A stretch of 64,000 nucleotides of DNA from NCBI GenBank assembly GCA_007859995.1, contig SMSL01000009.1, positions 1 through 64,000 on the forward strand, given 5' to 3'. Each line of letters starts with the position of its first letter. Position 1 is the stretch's first letter. The notes beneath the pieces were generated by a model. It had not been told where the DNA came from. It ran no database searches and saw only the letters and a list, made by a program, of their open reading frames with translations. Positions 1 to 8,918 of this stretch are shown here, in pieces. A program made the position numbers and the translations under genes. Origin of the DNA: Candidatus Brocadiaceae bacterium S225. GTDB taxonomy: Bacteria > Planctomycetota > Brocadiia > Brocadiales > Scalinduaceae.

Positions 1-346
1 TGTTTGGTGCGTCAAGATAGAATACAAAAACAATTATTTAAATTATTAAATTTATCACAATATACAAAAACAAAAGAAAATGCTTCAAAACCCACGTAAA
101 CAACTCCTTTATAGCCTAAAAATTAACCAAAAAGAGGGTAATACATTCACATTGTCATAAGCCCAGCAAACATAAGGAATTGTATCCGTTTTTTTATATA
201 ACTTGTAAACTGGGGCTAGTCAGATAGGGTTGTTACTGAGAAAACTTGAAAGCGAAAAATAAGGATTGTATAATACACAAACTTATACCACAATATACGA
301 GACTAGAGACAGTTATTTGGAAAATGAATTAGACGAGACGGATAGA

Positions 347-1981
347 ATGAACATTCTTATTGTAGATGACAAACCGGCAAATCTTATGGCGCTTCGAAGA
401 ATCCTGGCCAAGCCAGGATTGAATATTATGGAGGCATCAAGTGATAATGAAGCGTTGGCATTGGTGATGGAACATGATTTTGCACTCATTCTCCTTGATG
501 TTCAGATGCCGGATATGGATGGATTTGAGACTGCCAAAAAAATACGCGGAAACGGTGAGACAAATAATATTCCTATTATTTTTATGACCGCAATCAGCAA
601 AGAACAGAAATACATGTTTGAGGGGTATGATAAAGGCGCAGTTGATTATTTGTTTAAACCATTGGGTTCTGATATTTTACAGAGTAAAGTTAATGTATTC
701 CTTGAGTTGCATGGGCAGAAAGATGCCCTGAAGAAAACTAATACTGAGTTAAAGAAGGCAAATGAAAGAATTCTGGAACAACAGGAAGCGCTTATTGAAG
801 AAGAGCGTCTCAAGGTAATGCTTCAGATGGCTGGAGCAACGGCTCAAGAGCTGAAACAACCACTGGCGTCTCTGTTGGAAGATATAGAATTGATGGGAAA
901 AATTAGTGATAGCTCTGAGAAAACGGTTGAATGTGTAAATCGAATGAAAGTATCCGGACAGAAGATATCCGATATAATAAAAAAGATTAAAACTATGCAT
1001 CATTCTGAGCCCATACCGTCGAATTATGATAGCACTTCTATAGTTAGCTTTGACAGAGAGATAAATATACTTGTGGTGGATGATTCAGAGGGTGTCTTTG
1101 AATGGCTTAAGGGCTTATTAAAAGACCAGGATCTTCTCAAATTGTCCTGGGCCGGGCATTTTAAAGATTCATTTACCATGTTAGAACGGGAATCGTTTGA
1201 TTTGATTTTCCTGGACCATATCATAAATGAAGGAACAAGTATTGAATATCTCAGCAATATTGATAAAGAAGGTATAGACACTCCAGTAATAGTAGTTACA
1301 GGACATGGCGACGAGATGCTTGCGTCAAAGGTGATACAGATGGGAGCCTATGAATATTTGCCGAAGAGCAGAATCAACACGGAGTCACTTTGCAGAGTTA
1401 TAAATAATACCTTGGAAAGAGCCCGTCTAAGAGGTGATGTGAAGAAAGCTCAGGCAAAGATGGCAGAGATGTCTACGGTGGATGAATTAACAAAATTACA
1501 TAATCGTCGATATTTCGTAGAAGCATTGGAAGGAGAGTTTGAAAGGGCAGACCGATATGAAACAGAGTTGGCGCTTATCATGCTGGATCTGGATTATTTC
1601 AAGAAAATAAATGACACATACGGTCACCCCGCCGGTGACATGGTATTGTCAGGCGTAGGGAAGATACTCAATAAACATGTCAGGAGGAGTGACATTGCAT
1701 GTCGTTATGGTGGAGAAGAGTTTGCAGTGATTCTGCCTAATGTGAGCAGGGATAGTATTTATCAGGCGTACGAAAGATTCAGGGAGATAGTATCGAAACA
1801 GCGGTTTGGATATGAATCAAGACCGTTTCAAATAACGGTCAGTATTGGTATCGCATTTAGTAATGATGCGGAGTCAGCAATTAATTTATTGGCATATGCT
1901 GATCAGGCCCTTTACCAGGCAAAAAAATCAGGACGAAACAGGGTAGTAACTTATAAAGCCGGCAATCAGTCAGGTGATTAA
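347..1981 (+). CDS. Two-receiver diguanylate cyclase (REC - HisKA-like helix - REC - GGDEF)
   Basis: Response regulator predicted to make cyclic di-GMP in the cytoplasm. With the start used here (544 aa) the first receiver covers about residues 2-120 (phospho-acceptor D51, switch lysine K104 in LFKPL). A coiled coil follows, then a stretch resembling a histidine-kinase dimerisation helix (ATAQELKQPL) in which the phospho-histidine is Q167. A second receiver spans about 240-355 (D290) and a GGDEF domain about 375-540. The active site GGEEF (455-459) is intact, and an RxxD inhibitory site (RRSD, 446-449) lies exactly five residues before it, so product feedback is likely. ATG 347 is preferred because the receiver fold begins there. 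An in-frame TTG at 266 would add 27 residues, but its AAGGA sits too close to it. No operon partner is evident. Confidence 0.9.
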   Translation: MNILIVDDKPANLMALRRILAKPGLNIMEASSDNEALALVMEHDFALILLDVQMPDMDGFETAKKIRGNGETNNIPIIFMTAISKEQKYMFEGYDKGAVDYLFKPLGSDILQSKVNVFLELHGQKDALKKTNTELKKANERILEQQEALIEEERLKVMLQMAGATAQELKQPLASLLEDIELMGKISDSSEKTVECVNRMKVSGQKISDIIKKIKTMHHSEPIPSNYDSTSIVSFDREINILVVDDSEGVFEWLKGLLKDQDLLKLSWAGHFKDSFTMLERESFDLIFLDHIINEGTSIEYLSNIDKEGIDTPVIVVTGHGDEMLASKVIQMGAYEYLPKSRINTESLCRVINNTLERARLRGDVKKAQAKMAEMSTVDELTKLHNRRYFVEALEGEFERADRYETELALIMLDLDYFKKINDTYGHPAGDMVLSGVGKILNKHVRRSDIACRYGGEEFAVILPNVSRDSIYQAYERFREIVSKQRFGYESRPFQITVSIGIAFSNDAESAINLLAYADQALYQAKKSGRNRVVTYKAGNQSGD

Positions 1982-2038
1982 GCATTTTACATAACTTAAT
2001 TTTTTATTTCAATAAACACTTAATAATAGATAATTACA

Positions 2039-3508
2039 ATGACATTAAAAATTTATAACACATTAACAAGGCAGAGAGAAATATTTGTTCCTATTGAAGA
2101 AGGACGGGTTGGCATTTATGTGTGTGGGCCAACTGTTTACGATCACCCTCACATTGGGCATGCCAAGAGTTATGTCAGCTTTGATATTGTCGTCCGCTAC
2201 CTAAGACATCTTGGCTATAAGGTGAGATATGTGCAAAACATTACTGATGTAGGGCACTTAACGGATAACGCGGATGCCGGGGAAGATAAGATTGAAAAAA
2301 GGGCTAAGTTGGAAAAAGTCGAACCGATGGAATTAGTTGAAATGTATATGCGAAGCTATTATGAAGATATGGATGCATTAAATAACATTCGGGCTGATAT
2401 TTCACCTCGTGCAACGGGTCATATTCCGGAGCAGATAGACCTCGTAAGCACACTGATAGAGAAGGGATTTGCTTATGAGTCAAACCAGTCTGTCTATTTT
2501 AATGTGTCGAAATTGAAGGACTACGGTAAGCTTTCAGGGCGAAAACTTGATGAGCAGGAGTCGGGGGCGCGTATCGAGATAAATCCTGAGAAAAAACATC
2601 CGGCTGATTTTGCACTCTGGAAGAAGGCAGGCCCCGAGCATATTATGAAATGGAACAGCCCCTGGGGTGTAGGGTTTCCGGGATGGCATCTAGAGTGCTC
2701 AGTCATGTCTATGAAGTATCTGGGTGAGACGTTTGATATACATGGTGGAGGGATTGAAAATGTATTCCCACATCACGAGTGTGAGATCGCGCAAAGTGAG
2801 ACTGCTAATGAACGACCTTTTGCACGTTATTGGATGCATAACAACATGGTAACAGTCGATGGACAGAAGATGGGGAAATCTCTGGGTAATTTCGTTACCC
2901 TTAAGGATGCGTTTAAAAAATTCTCACCTTTGACAATACGTTTCTTCGTGCTCAATACACATTACAGCAGCCCAATCAACTATAGTGACGAGGCTTTAGA
3001 TGCAGCCGATACCGGGCTGGAGAGATTACACAATACAATACGTAGCTTAAGAGAACGAATGGAATCATCCAGCGGGGTTGAAGGGCAGGAAACATGGAAG
3101 ACAAAATTAGAAAGTTACAAAAATGACTTTGAAGACGCAATGAATGAGGATTTCAATACAGCAGAAGCGTTAGCCATTCTCTTTAATTTATCCAAGGAAG
3201 TCAATAGCCTCCTTAGCACGGATGAGGATGTTAGTGAGGGTGTGTTGTCAGAAATCGATTCATTCTATAGAACTTATGGTGGCAATGTTCTGGGTATCAT
3301 TACAGAAAAGACAGTTCAGCACGCTTCAGACGGCGCAGATGCTTATAAAATGGAGGATGATCTGATAAAGACTTTGATTGATACAAGGAATGATTTGCGG
3401 GTCTGCAAACAGTGGGAACTGGCGGATAAAGTAAGAGATAGGTTAGGTGAGCTTGGGATTATCATTGAAGATAAAAAAGACAAGGTCGCGTGGAGGAAGA
3501 AGAGATAG
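2039..3508 (+). CDS. cysS: Cysteine--tRNA ligase
   Basis: Charges tRNA-Cys with cysteine in the cytoplasm. The 489-residue length is normal for class I CysRS. The class I signature appears as HIGH at residues 38-41 (PHIGHAKSY), and the second signature as KMGKS near 277-281. Zinc-ligand candidates are C29 (VCGPTVYD), the Cys in GWHLECS and the His/Cys of FPHHECE, all in the expected order. The C-terminal anticodon-binding helical region is complete and ends in a basic tail. The ATG start gives the usual MTLKIYNTLTR opening; no clear ribosome-binding site precedes it. The gene stands alone between the GGDEF protein and a hairpin-rich spacer. Confidence 0.97.
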   Translation: MTLKIYNTLTRQREIFVPIEEGRVGIYVCGPTVYDHPHIGHAKSYVSFDIVVRYLRHLGYKVRYVQNITDVGHLTDNADAGEDKIEKRAKLEKVEPMELVEMYMRSYYEDMDALNNIRADISPRATGHIPEQIDLVSTLIEKGFAYESNQSVYFNVSKLKDYGKLSGRKLDEQESGARIEINPEKKHPADFALWKKAGPEHIMKWNSPWGVGFPGWHLECSVMSMKYLGETFDIHGGGIENVFPHHECEIAQSETANERPFARYWMHNNMVTVDGQKMGKSLGNFVTLKDAFKKFSPLTIRFFVLNTHYSSPINYSDEALDAADTGLERLHNTIRSLRERMESSSGVEGQETWKTKLESYKNDFEDAMNEDFNTAEALAILFNLSKEVNSLLSTDEDVSEGVLSEIDSFYRTYGGNVLGIITEKTVQHASDGADAYKMEDDLIKTLIDTRNDLRVCKQWELADKVRDRLGELGIIIEDKKDKVAWRKKR

Positions 3509-3547
3509 CAGTATCGGATTTTACACCGGAATATAACTGTTCTTTAC

Positions 3548-3640
3548 CGGTTCAATTTTGCAGATTGAACCGAAACGTTCAGGTTCAGGCGACAAACCTG
3601 AACCGGCAGTGAATTTCAAAGTTGTCGGGTAAGAAACCCG
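3548..3640. repeat. Cluster of three hairpins with alternative pairings downstream of cysS
   Basis: Perfect inverted repeats occur in series: CGGTTCAAT (3548-3556) with ATTGAACCG (3564-3572); GGTTCAGG (3582-3589) with CCTGAACC (3597-3604); CGGGT (3626-3630) with ACCCG (3636-3640). CGGTTCA of the first arm can also pair with TGAACCG at 3599-3605, so two mutually exclusive folds exist. No long T-run follows, so a simple intrinsic terminator is not obvious. It lies between cysS and the rhodanese gene on the same strand. Confidence 0.6.
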
Positions 3641-3741
3641 TCATACACAGAAATATTATATTTTTATACGTAGGGTTGGTTTCTTGCCTGCCATTTCTTA
3701 TGGAACTAATTTTATGGACAATCACATTTTATGAGGGATAG

Positions 3742-4164
3742 ATGAGAATGCTTTTAAATAGAAATTTTGTATTATCAGTTATTTCATGCCTGGTAGTTTT
3801 ATTGTCAGGCTCTTTTGTATCTGAATCATTCGCGCGGGAAATCTTTAATAATGTTTCCGTATCTGAAGCGAAATATATGATGAGTAAACAGAATAATAAC
3901 AAGGTGGATCTTGTTCTTGATGTAAGAACAGGTGATGAATATGCAAGGTCTCATATCAAAGATGCTGTTCTCATCCCGATTATGATCCTGACAGAAAAAA
4001 TGCACGAGATCAAAACCGGGCAAAGTATTTTGGTCTATTGCCATAATGGCAAAAGAAGTAAGATTGCTTGTAAATTGCTTACATCAAGGGGGCATAAGCA
4101 TGTTTTTAATATGCTGGGAGGAATTGAATCGTGGATAGAAAAAAACTATGAAGTTGTAGAGTGA
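3742..4164 (+). CDS. Periplasmic single-domain rhodanese-like protein
   Basis: A 140-residue protein with an N-terminal signal peptide (basic MRMLLNRN, hydrophobic 9-25, likely cleavage after SFA near 31), then one rhodanese domain (about 38-138). The LDVRTGDEYARSHI motif and the active-site loop CHNGKRS with C100 are present, so sulfur transfer or a related thiol reaction in the periplasm is plausible. The substrate cannot be told from sequence. A GAGGGA ribosome-binding site lies just before the ATG. The next gene, an acyl ligase, starts 25 nt after the stop and may be co-transcribed. Stand-alone exported rhodaneses are common and diverse, so only the fold and export are firm. Confidence 0.85.
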   Translation: MRMLLNRNFVLSVISCLVVLLSGSFVSESFAREIFNNVSVSEAKYMMSKQNNNKVDLVLDVRTGDEYARSHIKDAVLIPIMILTEKMHEIKTGQSILVYCHNGKRSKIACKLLTSRGHKHVFNMLGGIESWIEKNYEVVE

Positions 4165-4189
4165 ACATTTACTAAAGTTAGAGGACTAT

Positions 4190-5728
4190 ATGATTATAGA
4201 AAGCTTCATCAGGACTGCAAAAAAGAATTTCAATAAAATCGTTCAGGAGGACTCTACCGGGATGTCACTGACATTTGGACAGACGCTTACAGCCGGTATC
4301 CTTCTGTCCAAACATATTCGCAGCTTTGAAGGTGAAAACATCGCCCTTGTTTTTCCGGCATCAGTGGGAGGCGCTTTGGCATTTATTGCCACGACATTGT
4401 CAGGCAAAACCCCTGTCGGGCTGAATTTCATCGCAGGTAGAGATGAGCAGGAGTGGGCAATGAAAACTTGTGATATAAAAACAATTTTTACGTCACGGGT
4501 GTTTATTCAAAAGGCGGGAATTGCTGAAGATCCGAGGATGGTTTTTATTGAAGATATAAAGGAAAAAGCATCAAAACTGGAAAAACTGTTTACTTACTTT
4601 TCCTGTAAGTTTAAGTCGAGCCGGTCTTTGATTCAGAGATTTAAAGAGTGTGATGCGCCTGATAAGACAGCCATAATTCTTTTCACTTCGGGTTCAGAAT
4701 CACATCCAAAGGGTGTTCCTCTGACAAACAAGAATATTTACATGAGTATCCAGGCCTTCAGTACTGTTTTTCAACCGAATCCGGAAGACAAGGTGTTAGG
4801 CACCTTACCGTTTTTTCATGTCTTTGGTTTTATTGCATGTCTCTGGTTACCATTGATAATGGGGATGGGAGCTGTCTTTCATCCAAATCCTACTGATTAT
4901 GAAAGACTTGGTAAAATTGTTCACAGGTATCGTGTTACAATGCTTTTGGCGACCAGCACACTTTATAGAGGATTTATGAAAAGGTGGAAGAGGGAACAGG
5001 TTTCGAGTGTTCGTCTGGCATTTGCAGGAGCGGAAAAGTTAAATGAAAGCGTCAGGAAAAAATTCAATGAGAAACTGGGTATAACCATTTTTGAGGCCTA
5101 TGGGGTGACAGAGAGCTGTTCTTGTATTACGGTGAATTGCCCGAATGACTTTTGCCATGGAAGCGTGGGAAGGCTCATGCCTGATGTTCAGTGTAAAATA
5201 GTGAATACTGAAACTTATGAAGAGCTTCAACCGGGCGAGGAGGGTTTAATAGTAATCAAAGGTCCCAACGTTATGAATGGATATTATAAGGCACCTGAAT
5301 TAACCAGCCAGGCATTTCATGGCGGGTTTTATATTACCGGTGATATAGGGAAATTTGAAAATGGATTTTTATATATTACTGATCGTCTTAAAAGATTTGC
5401 CAAGATAGGGGGTGAGATGATCCCCTTGACACCGATTGAAGATAAATTATCACATGTATTAGACCAGCATGCTGAAAATGAAAAAAGAAGCTGTGCTGTC
5501 ACGAATATTCCTCACGCACAAAAAGGTGAACAACTGGTTGCTTTTGTTGTTGGTGCAAATCCGGATAAAATTTTACTTAATAGGGGGCTTGATCAAGCCG
5601 GTTTGCCAAAGTTGTCTCAACCCGATCATTACATGTCAATAGACTCCATTCCCATGCTTCCATCAGGTAAAGTTGATTACAAAAGTATTAAAAAAATTGC
5701 TATAGAGAAATTTGTACAGGTTGGCTGA
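4190..5728 (+). CDS. AMP-forming acyl-CoA/acyl-ACP ligase family protein (Aas-like)
   Basis: A 512-residue member of the acyl-adenylate superfamily, which activates a carboxylic acid with ATP and passes it to CoA or acyl carrier protein. Visible signatures are the phosphate-binding loop LFTSGSESHPKGVPLT (about 166-181), the YGVTE-type motif (EAYGVTES), the ITGDIGKFENGFLYITDR hinge region and the C-terminal catalytic lysine in PSGKVDYKSIKK. The compact size and the GGEMIPLTPIEDKL segment resemble the ligase half of Aas (2-acylglycerophosphoethanolamine acyltransferase/acyl-ACP synthetase) more than long-chain FadD. No acyltransferase domain is fused. An AGAGGA ribosome-binding site precedes the ATG. 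A strong hairpin ends the unit. The acyl substrate is unknown. Confidence 0.82.
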   Translation: MIIESFIRTAKKNFNKIVQEDSTGMSLTFGQTLTAGILLSKHIRSFEGENIALVFPASVGGALAFIATTLSGKTPVGLNFIAGRDEQEWAMKTCDIKTIFTSRVFIQKAGIAEDPRMVFIEDIKEKASKLEKLFTYFSCKFKSSRSLIQRFKECDAPDKTAIILFTSGSESHPKGVPLTNKNIYMSIQAFSTVFQPNPEDKVLGTLPFFHVFGFIACLWLPLIMGMGAVFHPNPTDYERLGKIVHRYRVTMLLATSTLYRGFMKRWKREQVSSVRLAFAGAEKLNESVRKKFNEKLGITIFEAYGVTESCSCITVNCPNDFCHGSVGRLMPDVQCKIVNTETYEELQPGEEGLIVIKGPNVMNGYYKAPELTSQAFHGGFYITGDIGKFENGFLYITDRLKRFAKIGGEMIPLTPIEDKLSHVLDQHAENEKRSCAVTNIPHAQKGEQLVAFVVGANPDKILLNRGLDQAGLPKLSQPDHYMSIDSIPMLPSGKVDYKSIKKIAIEKFVQVG

Positions 5729-5762
5729 TTTGTTTGACAAAAATACCGGTTATTAGATATGG

Positions 5763-5797
5763 CCTCCTCCCATAACTTTTCTTGTTATGGGAGGAGG
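5763..5797. terminator. Strong hairpin between convergent genes
   Basis: A perfect 14-bp stem, CCTCCTCCCATAAC (5763-5776) with GTTATGGGAGGAGG (5784-5797), around a 7-nt loop. It sits between the ends of the acyl-ligase gene (+) and the ompH-like gene (-), the expected place for a bidirectional terminator. The T-tract on either side is weak (TGGGTTTC), so termination is inferred mainly from stem strength and position. Confidence 0.8.
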
Positions 5798-5829
5798 TGG
5801 GTTTCACTTGTAATATGTTTACTGCTTTG

Positions 5830-6456
5830 TTACTTAGCGCCAGCGTTTTTCGACTTTTCCTGCTGGTAACGAGCGTTCATACGATCTGTTACGGCTTGTG
5901 TGATATCAATAGCACTTGAATTGTACAAGACAGTTCTGATCCCTATCTTAAACTGAAGATCAGAAAGCTGGTCACTTTGCAGGTTCGGTTTTTCTTTCTT
6001 TATGATAACACTGTAGTTTCCTTCTTTGCCAAAAGAATCAACTTCTTCAATTATCTCTTCATAAATCACTTCAAAGGCATTTTTATATTTCTTCGTGAGT
6101 TGGCCTTCCGCGAATTTAGCATATCCTTCAAGTTCTACGTTTTTTTTCTCCAGTATTACCATATTTGAACTTCTACTTTCACTTCCTAAATCAAGCAACT
6201 GCGTTTCTTCATTTAGGTCAATCATCACCTTCTTTTTGTCCTCTATTTCTTTTTTAAATTCTGCTTCGGTGTTCTTTAATTGTTGATCGATATCAACTCT
6301 CCTGTTATATTTGTCAAATACTTCATTTATGTCAACAACACCGATTTTGAGCCCTTTCGCGTCAACATCTTGTTGCATACTATTAAAGGCTGCAATGCTT
6401 ACAATAGAGCAGATAAAAATTGTTAAAATCCGATATTTAATAGATATTTTGTTCAT
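5830..6456 (-). CDS. OmpH/Skp family periplasmic chaperone
   Basis: A 208-residue exported protein: basic N-terminus, hydrophobic segment at about 10-26 and a likely cleavage near VDA (32). The mature part opens with KIGVVDINEVFDKY, the start typical of OmpH/Skp proteins, which hold unfolded outer-membrane proteins in the periplasm. It continues with a long charged coiled coil (about 55-140), then returns to a beta-like segment (NYSVIIKKEKPN) and the closing IDITQAVTDRMNARY. The ATG is preceded by a strong AAAGGTGA site. It follows the YIP1 gene by 33 nt on the same strand, so the two probably form one operon. A Skp-like role fits family knowledge; the client proteins are inferred. Confidence 0.85.
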   Translation of the reverse strand: MNKISIKYRILTIFICSIVSIAAFNSMQQDVDAKGLKIGVVDINEVFDKYNRRVDIDQQLKNTEAEFKKEIEDKKKVMIDLNEETQLLDLGSESRSSNMVILEKKNVELEGYAKFAEGQLTKKYKNAFEVIYEEIIEEVDSFGKEGNYSVIIKKEKPNLQSDQLSDLQFKIGIRTVLYNSSAIDITQAVTDRMNARYQQEKSKNAGAK

Positions 6457-6489
6457 GATTTTTCATCACCTTTCATAAAAATAATAAAT

Positions 6490-7026
6490 TTAAGCTGTTT
6501 TTGGTAAGATTTTAAAGAAGGAGAAAATTGTCAAAAGAATTGCAATCTGGACAAACAACCCAATTAAACAAACGATAACAGCACGCACCATTCCTTTATA
6601 ATCAAGCGCTTGCCTTACGGCAATAACCATTGCAACTAACATCCAGACGGTAGCAACCGGGAAAACAAGTTTCTCTACTCCAGGGAAGACACCAAATACT
6701 CGAATCAAGCCAGGCGCACTCGCAAATCCGATAGTTCTCAATAATTCGCCAACATTAGATTCGGTTTGGGGTTCCGGTAAGAATTTAGTGCCTATGAAAT
6801 ATATAATAAACGCCCAAATGTACCAGCCTACCAATCCCATGACAGTGCCCATCGCAACCCCTAACGCTCCTCCCTGTGATATGCTTCCAACTCCAGCTGC
6901 GATACCAGAGAGTATTACAACCAGCATAGCCTGACGCATTGCGCTTTTATCAGCCTCAACTTCTTCATAAAGGTGAACATCCAGCTTTGCTGCTCGAAAG
7001 ATTCGATTTATCAAACTGCCACTCAT
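6490..7026 (-). CDS. YIP1 family membrane protein
   Basis: A 178-residue inner-membrane protein with a soluble N-terminus (MSGSLINRIFRAAKLDVHLYEEVEAD) and about five hydrophobic segments: near 31-50, 55-76, 101-115, 120-138 and 148-172. The pattern, with Tyr-Glu-Glu-Val and Asp before the first helix, matches bacterial YIP1-domain proteins, whose function is not settled. AGGAG lies 5-6 nt before the ATG. It is the first gene of a probable two-gene operon with the ompH-like gene and is divergent from clpX, with a 236-nt shared upstream region. Confidence 0.75.
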   Translation of the reverse strand: MSGSLINRIFRAAKLDVHLYEEVEADKSAMRQAMLVVILSGIAAGVGSISQGGALGVAMGTVMGLVGWYIWAFIIYFIGTKFLPEPQTESNVGELLRTIGFASAPGLIRVFGVFPGVEKLVFPVATVWMLVAMVIAVRQALDYKGMVRAVIVCLIGLFVQIAILLTIFSFFKILPKTA

Positions 7027-7262
7027 TTTTTCTCCTATTTAACCCAAGTAAAGTATGTAATTAATCTCTTATGCGAAAGCAATTATACAACAAAATGCCG
7101 AATAATTTATATCAAAACATTGGCGTTATTACCAATGAATAATGAGCAAATCAAATTTAGAAAACCCAAAAAAGCTGGATTTGTAAGTGGGTTCTTGTTA
7201 ACATACATCCCAATCTATTTTATTTACATAACACAAGCGATATATAAAAAGGAGAAAGAGGG

Positions 7263-8513
7263 ATGGACAAAAAAGCCAAGGATAAAAAAGGTAAGGCTAT
7301 GTCATGCTCCTTTTGCGGTAGAAATTACAATGTTGTCAAAAGATTAATACAGGGTGACCGCAATGTATACATTTGTAACGAATGCATAGAGGCTTGCTTC
7401 ACTCTTATACAAAAAGATAAAGAAAGAGCTTCGACTAATATAACAAGAGAAATACCGACTCCGTTATACCTCAAAGAACATTTAGATGAATATATTGTTG
7501 GACAGGAAAGGGCAAAAAGAGTATTAGCGGTAGCGGTTCATAATCACTATAAAAGATTAGCTTCAGAAATTACTGATGATGGAGTGGAACTGGAAAAAAG
7601 CAATGTCCTTCTTGTTGGGCCTACAGGTTCAGGAAAAACATTGTTGGTCAAAATACTTGCAGGAATTCTTGATGTGCCGTTCGCTATTACTGACGCGACT
7701 ACTTTTACTGAAGCCGGTTACGTTGGTGAGGATGTTGAAAATGTACTTTTAAGATTGCTGAGGGATGCTGATTTTGATGTGGACCGAGCGCAGCAGGGGA
7801 TTGTCTATATAGATGAGATAGACAAGATTGCAAGGAAGGATCAGAGCGCGTCTATCACGCGAGATGTTTCCGGTGAAGGCGTACAGCAATCACTACTTAA
7901 AATGTTTGAGCAGTCTATCATCAATGTTCCTCCGCAGGGCGGAAGGAAGCATCCGGAGCAGAAATACATACAAATGGACACGAAAGATATTCTGTTTATT
8001 TGTGGCGGAACCTTTAGTGGCGTAGAGGAAATAATAGGAAAAAGGATCGGCAAAAAGGCAATAGGATTTGGTGCTACTATGGATCAGGCAGCGAATAAAT
8101 CTACCGGCGAGATTCTTTCTGAAATTAAAATGACCGACTTAATCGAATATGGTATGATCCGCGAGTTTATTGGCAGACTTCATGTCCTCACAACACTGAT
8201 GCCGCATAGCCAGGATGACTTGATCAGGATTATGCTGGAGCCTAAAAATGCCATCGTCAAGCAGTATCAAAAAATATTTGATATGGAAAATGCAGTTTTG
8301 GAATTTCCAAAAAACGCTCTGGAGGAAATAAGCAAAATGGCTCTGGAACGAAAGACCGGAGCCAGGGCATTACGTTCTATTTTTGAGGGTTTTATGCTGG
8401 ACGCTATGTTCGATTTACCTACAGAAGGGAAAGGGGCGACATATGTAGTGACACCCGAAGTTGTAACAGGAGAAGCTTCTCTTGCACCGAAAATGCTTCG
8501 CAAAAGTGCATAA
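7263..8513 (+). CDS. clpX: ATP-dependent Clp protease ATP-binding subunit ClpX
   Basis: AAA+ unfoldase that feeds substrates to ClpP. The N-terminal C4 zinc-binding domain has C15/C18 and C38/C41. The Walker A motif is GPTGSGKT (about 119-126), Walker B is IVYIDEIDK, the pore loop is GYVGED, and sensor 2 lies in TGARALRSI. The ClpP-docking IGF loop is present as IGFGATM. The 416-residue length is normal and all motifs are intact. An AGGAG-type site lies upstream of the ATG. Neither clpP nor tig is adjacent; clpX stands alone, which is unusual compared with the common tig-clpP-clpX order. Confidence 0.97.
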   Translation: MDKKAKDKKGKAMSCSFCGRNYNVVKRLIQGDRNVYICNECIEACFTLIQKDKERASTNITREIPTPLYLKEHLDEYIVGQERAKRVLAVAVHNHYKRLASEITDDGVELEKSNVLLVGPTGSGKTLLVKILAGILDVPFAITDATTFTEAGYVGEDVENVLLRLLRDADFDVDRAQQGIVYIDEIDKIARKDQSASITRDVSGEGVQQSLLKMFEQSIINVPPQGGRKHPEQKYIQMDTKDILFICGGTFSGVEEIIGKRIGKKAIGFGATMDQAANKSTGEILSEIKMTDLIEYGMIREFIGRLHVLTTLMPHSQDDLIRIMLEPKNAIVKQYQKIFDMENAVLEFPKNALEEISKMALERKTGARALRSIFEGFMLDAMFDLPTEGKGATYVVTPEVVTGEASLAPKMLRKSA

Positions 8514-8918
8514 CGCAGCCTGGCCGCCTGCCTGAATGGCAAAATCCGGCAGGCGATCATGTTAAAAGTGCCAAAACTGGCCGAACCGGAACCAAACAGT
8601 AGTTATCGTATGTTTCTACAAAGGGTTCGTTATTACAATATTACTCTTCCTACCCACCCACCAACCCAAACCAATTCACTAACGTTTCCGCTCTTATTTG
8701 ATATTGAATTGAGAAGACAGTATGTTAAAATTTCATTTAGTCTGGTTCAATCCTGAAACTGTCTGTTTTATTCAAATTTTTGGATTTTCAGGATTTCTAT
8801 TGGGGAGCAGTTTATCTGCATACAGTGATTGTTAGATCCCGGTAAATGCATCCTTTCCCTGGTGGAATACGGAGACATGCATTTTAAAAAGACTTAAAAC
8901 CTTTTAAGGTAGTGAACT
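8514..8918. other. Intergenic stretch with one inverted repeat
   Basis: No gene is supported in these 405 bases. Shortly after clpX there is an 8-bp inverted repeat, CGCCTGCC (8525-8532) with GGCAGGCG (8548-8555), around a 15-nt loop. It has no T-run, so it is only a possible transcription end. The remainder is AT-rich leader to the efflux adaptor gene. A 65-codon open frame at 8559-8756 has no ribosome-binding site or recognisable sequence and is not called. Confidence 0.5.

Noticed and set aside
1-265. Search for an RNA gene or promoter at the window start
   Set aside because: Only AT-rich sequence; no hexamer pair with proper spacing and no stable hairpin was found.
5734-5758. TTGACA with TTAGAT after the acyl-ligase gene
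   Set aside because: Spacer is only 13 nt, and the strong terminator hairpin follows at once with no plus-strand gene downstream.
6973-7347. 124-codon plus-strand frame across the YIP1-clpX spacer
   Set aside because: It overlaps the starts of both genes in other frames, has no ribosome-binding site or recognisable domain, and clpX has a clear start and AGGAG inside it.
8559-8756. 65-codon frame downstream of clpX
   Set aside because: No ribosome-binding site, no recognisable sequence, and low-complexity proline/threonine text.
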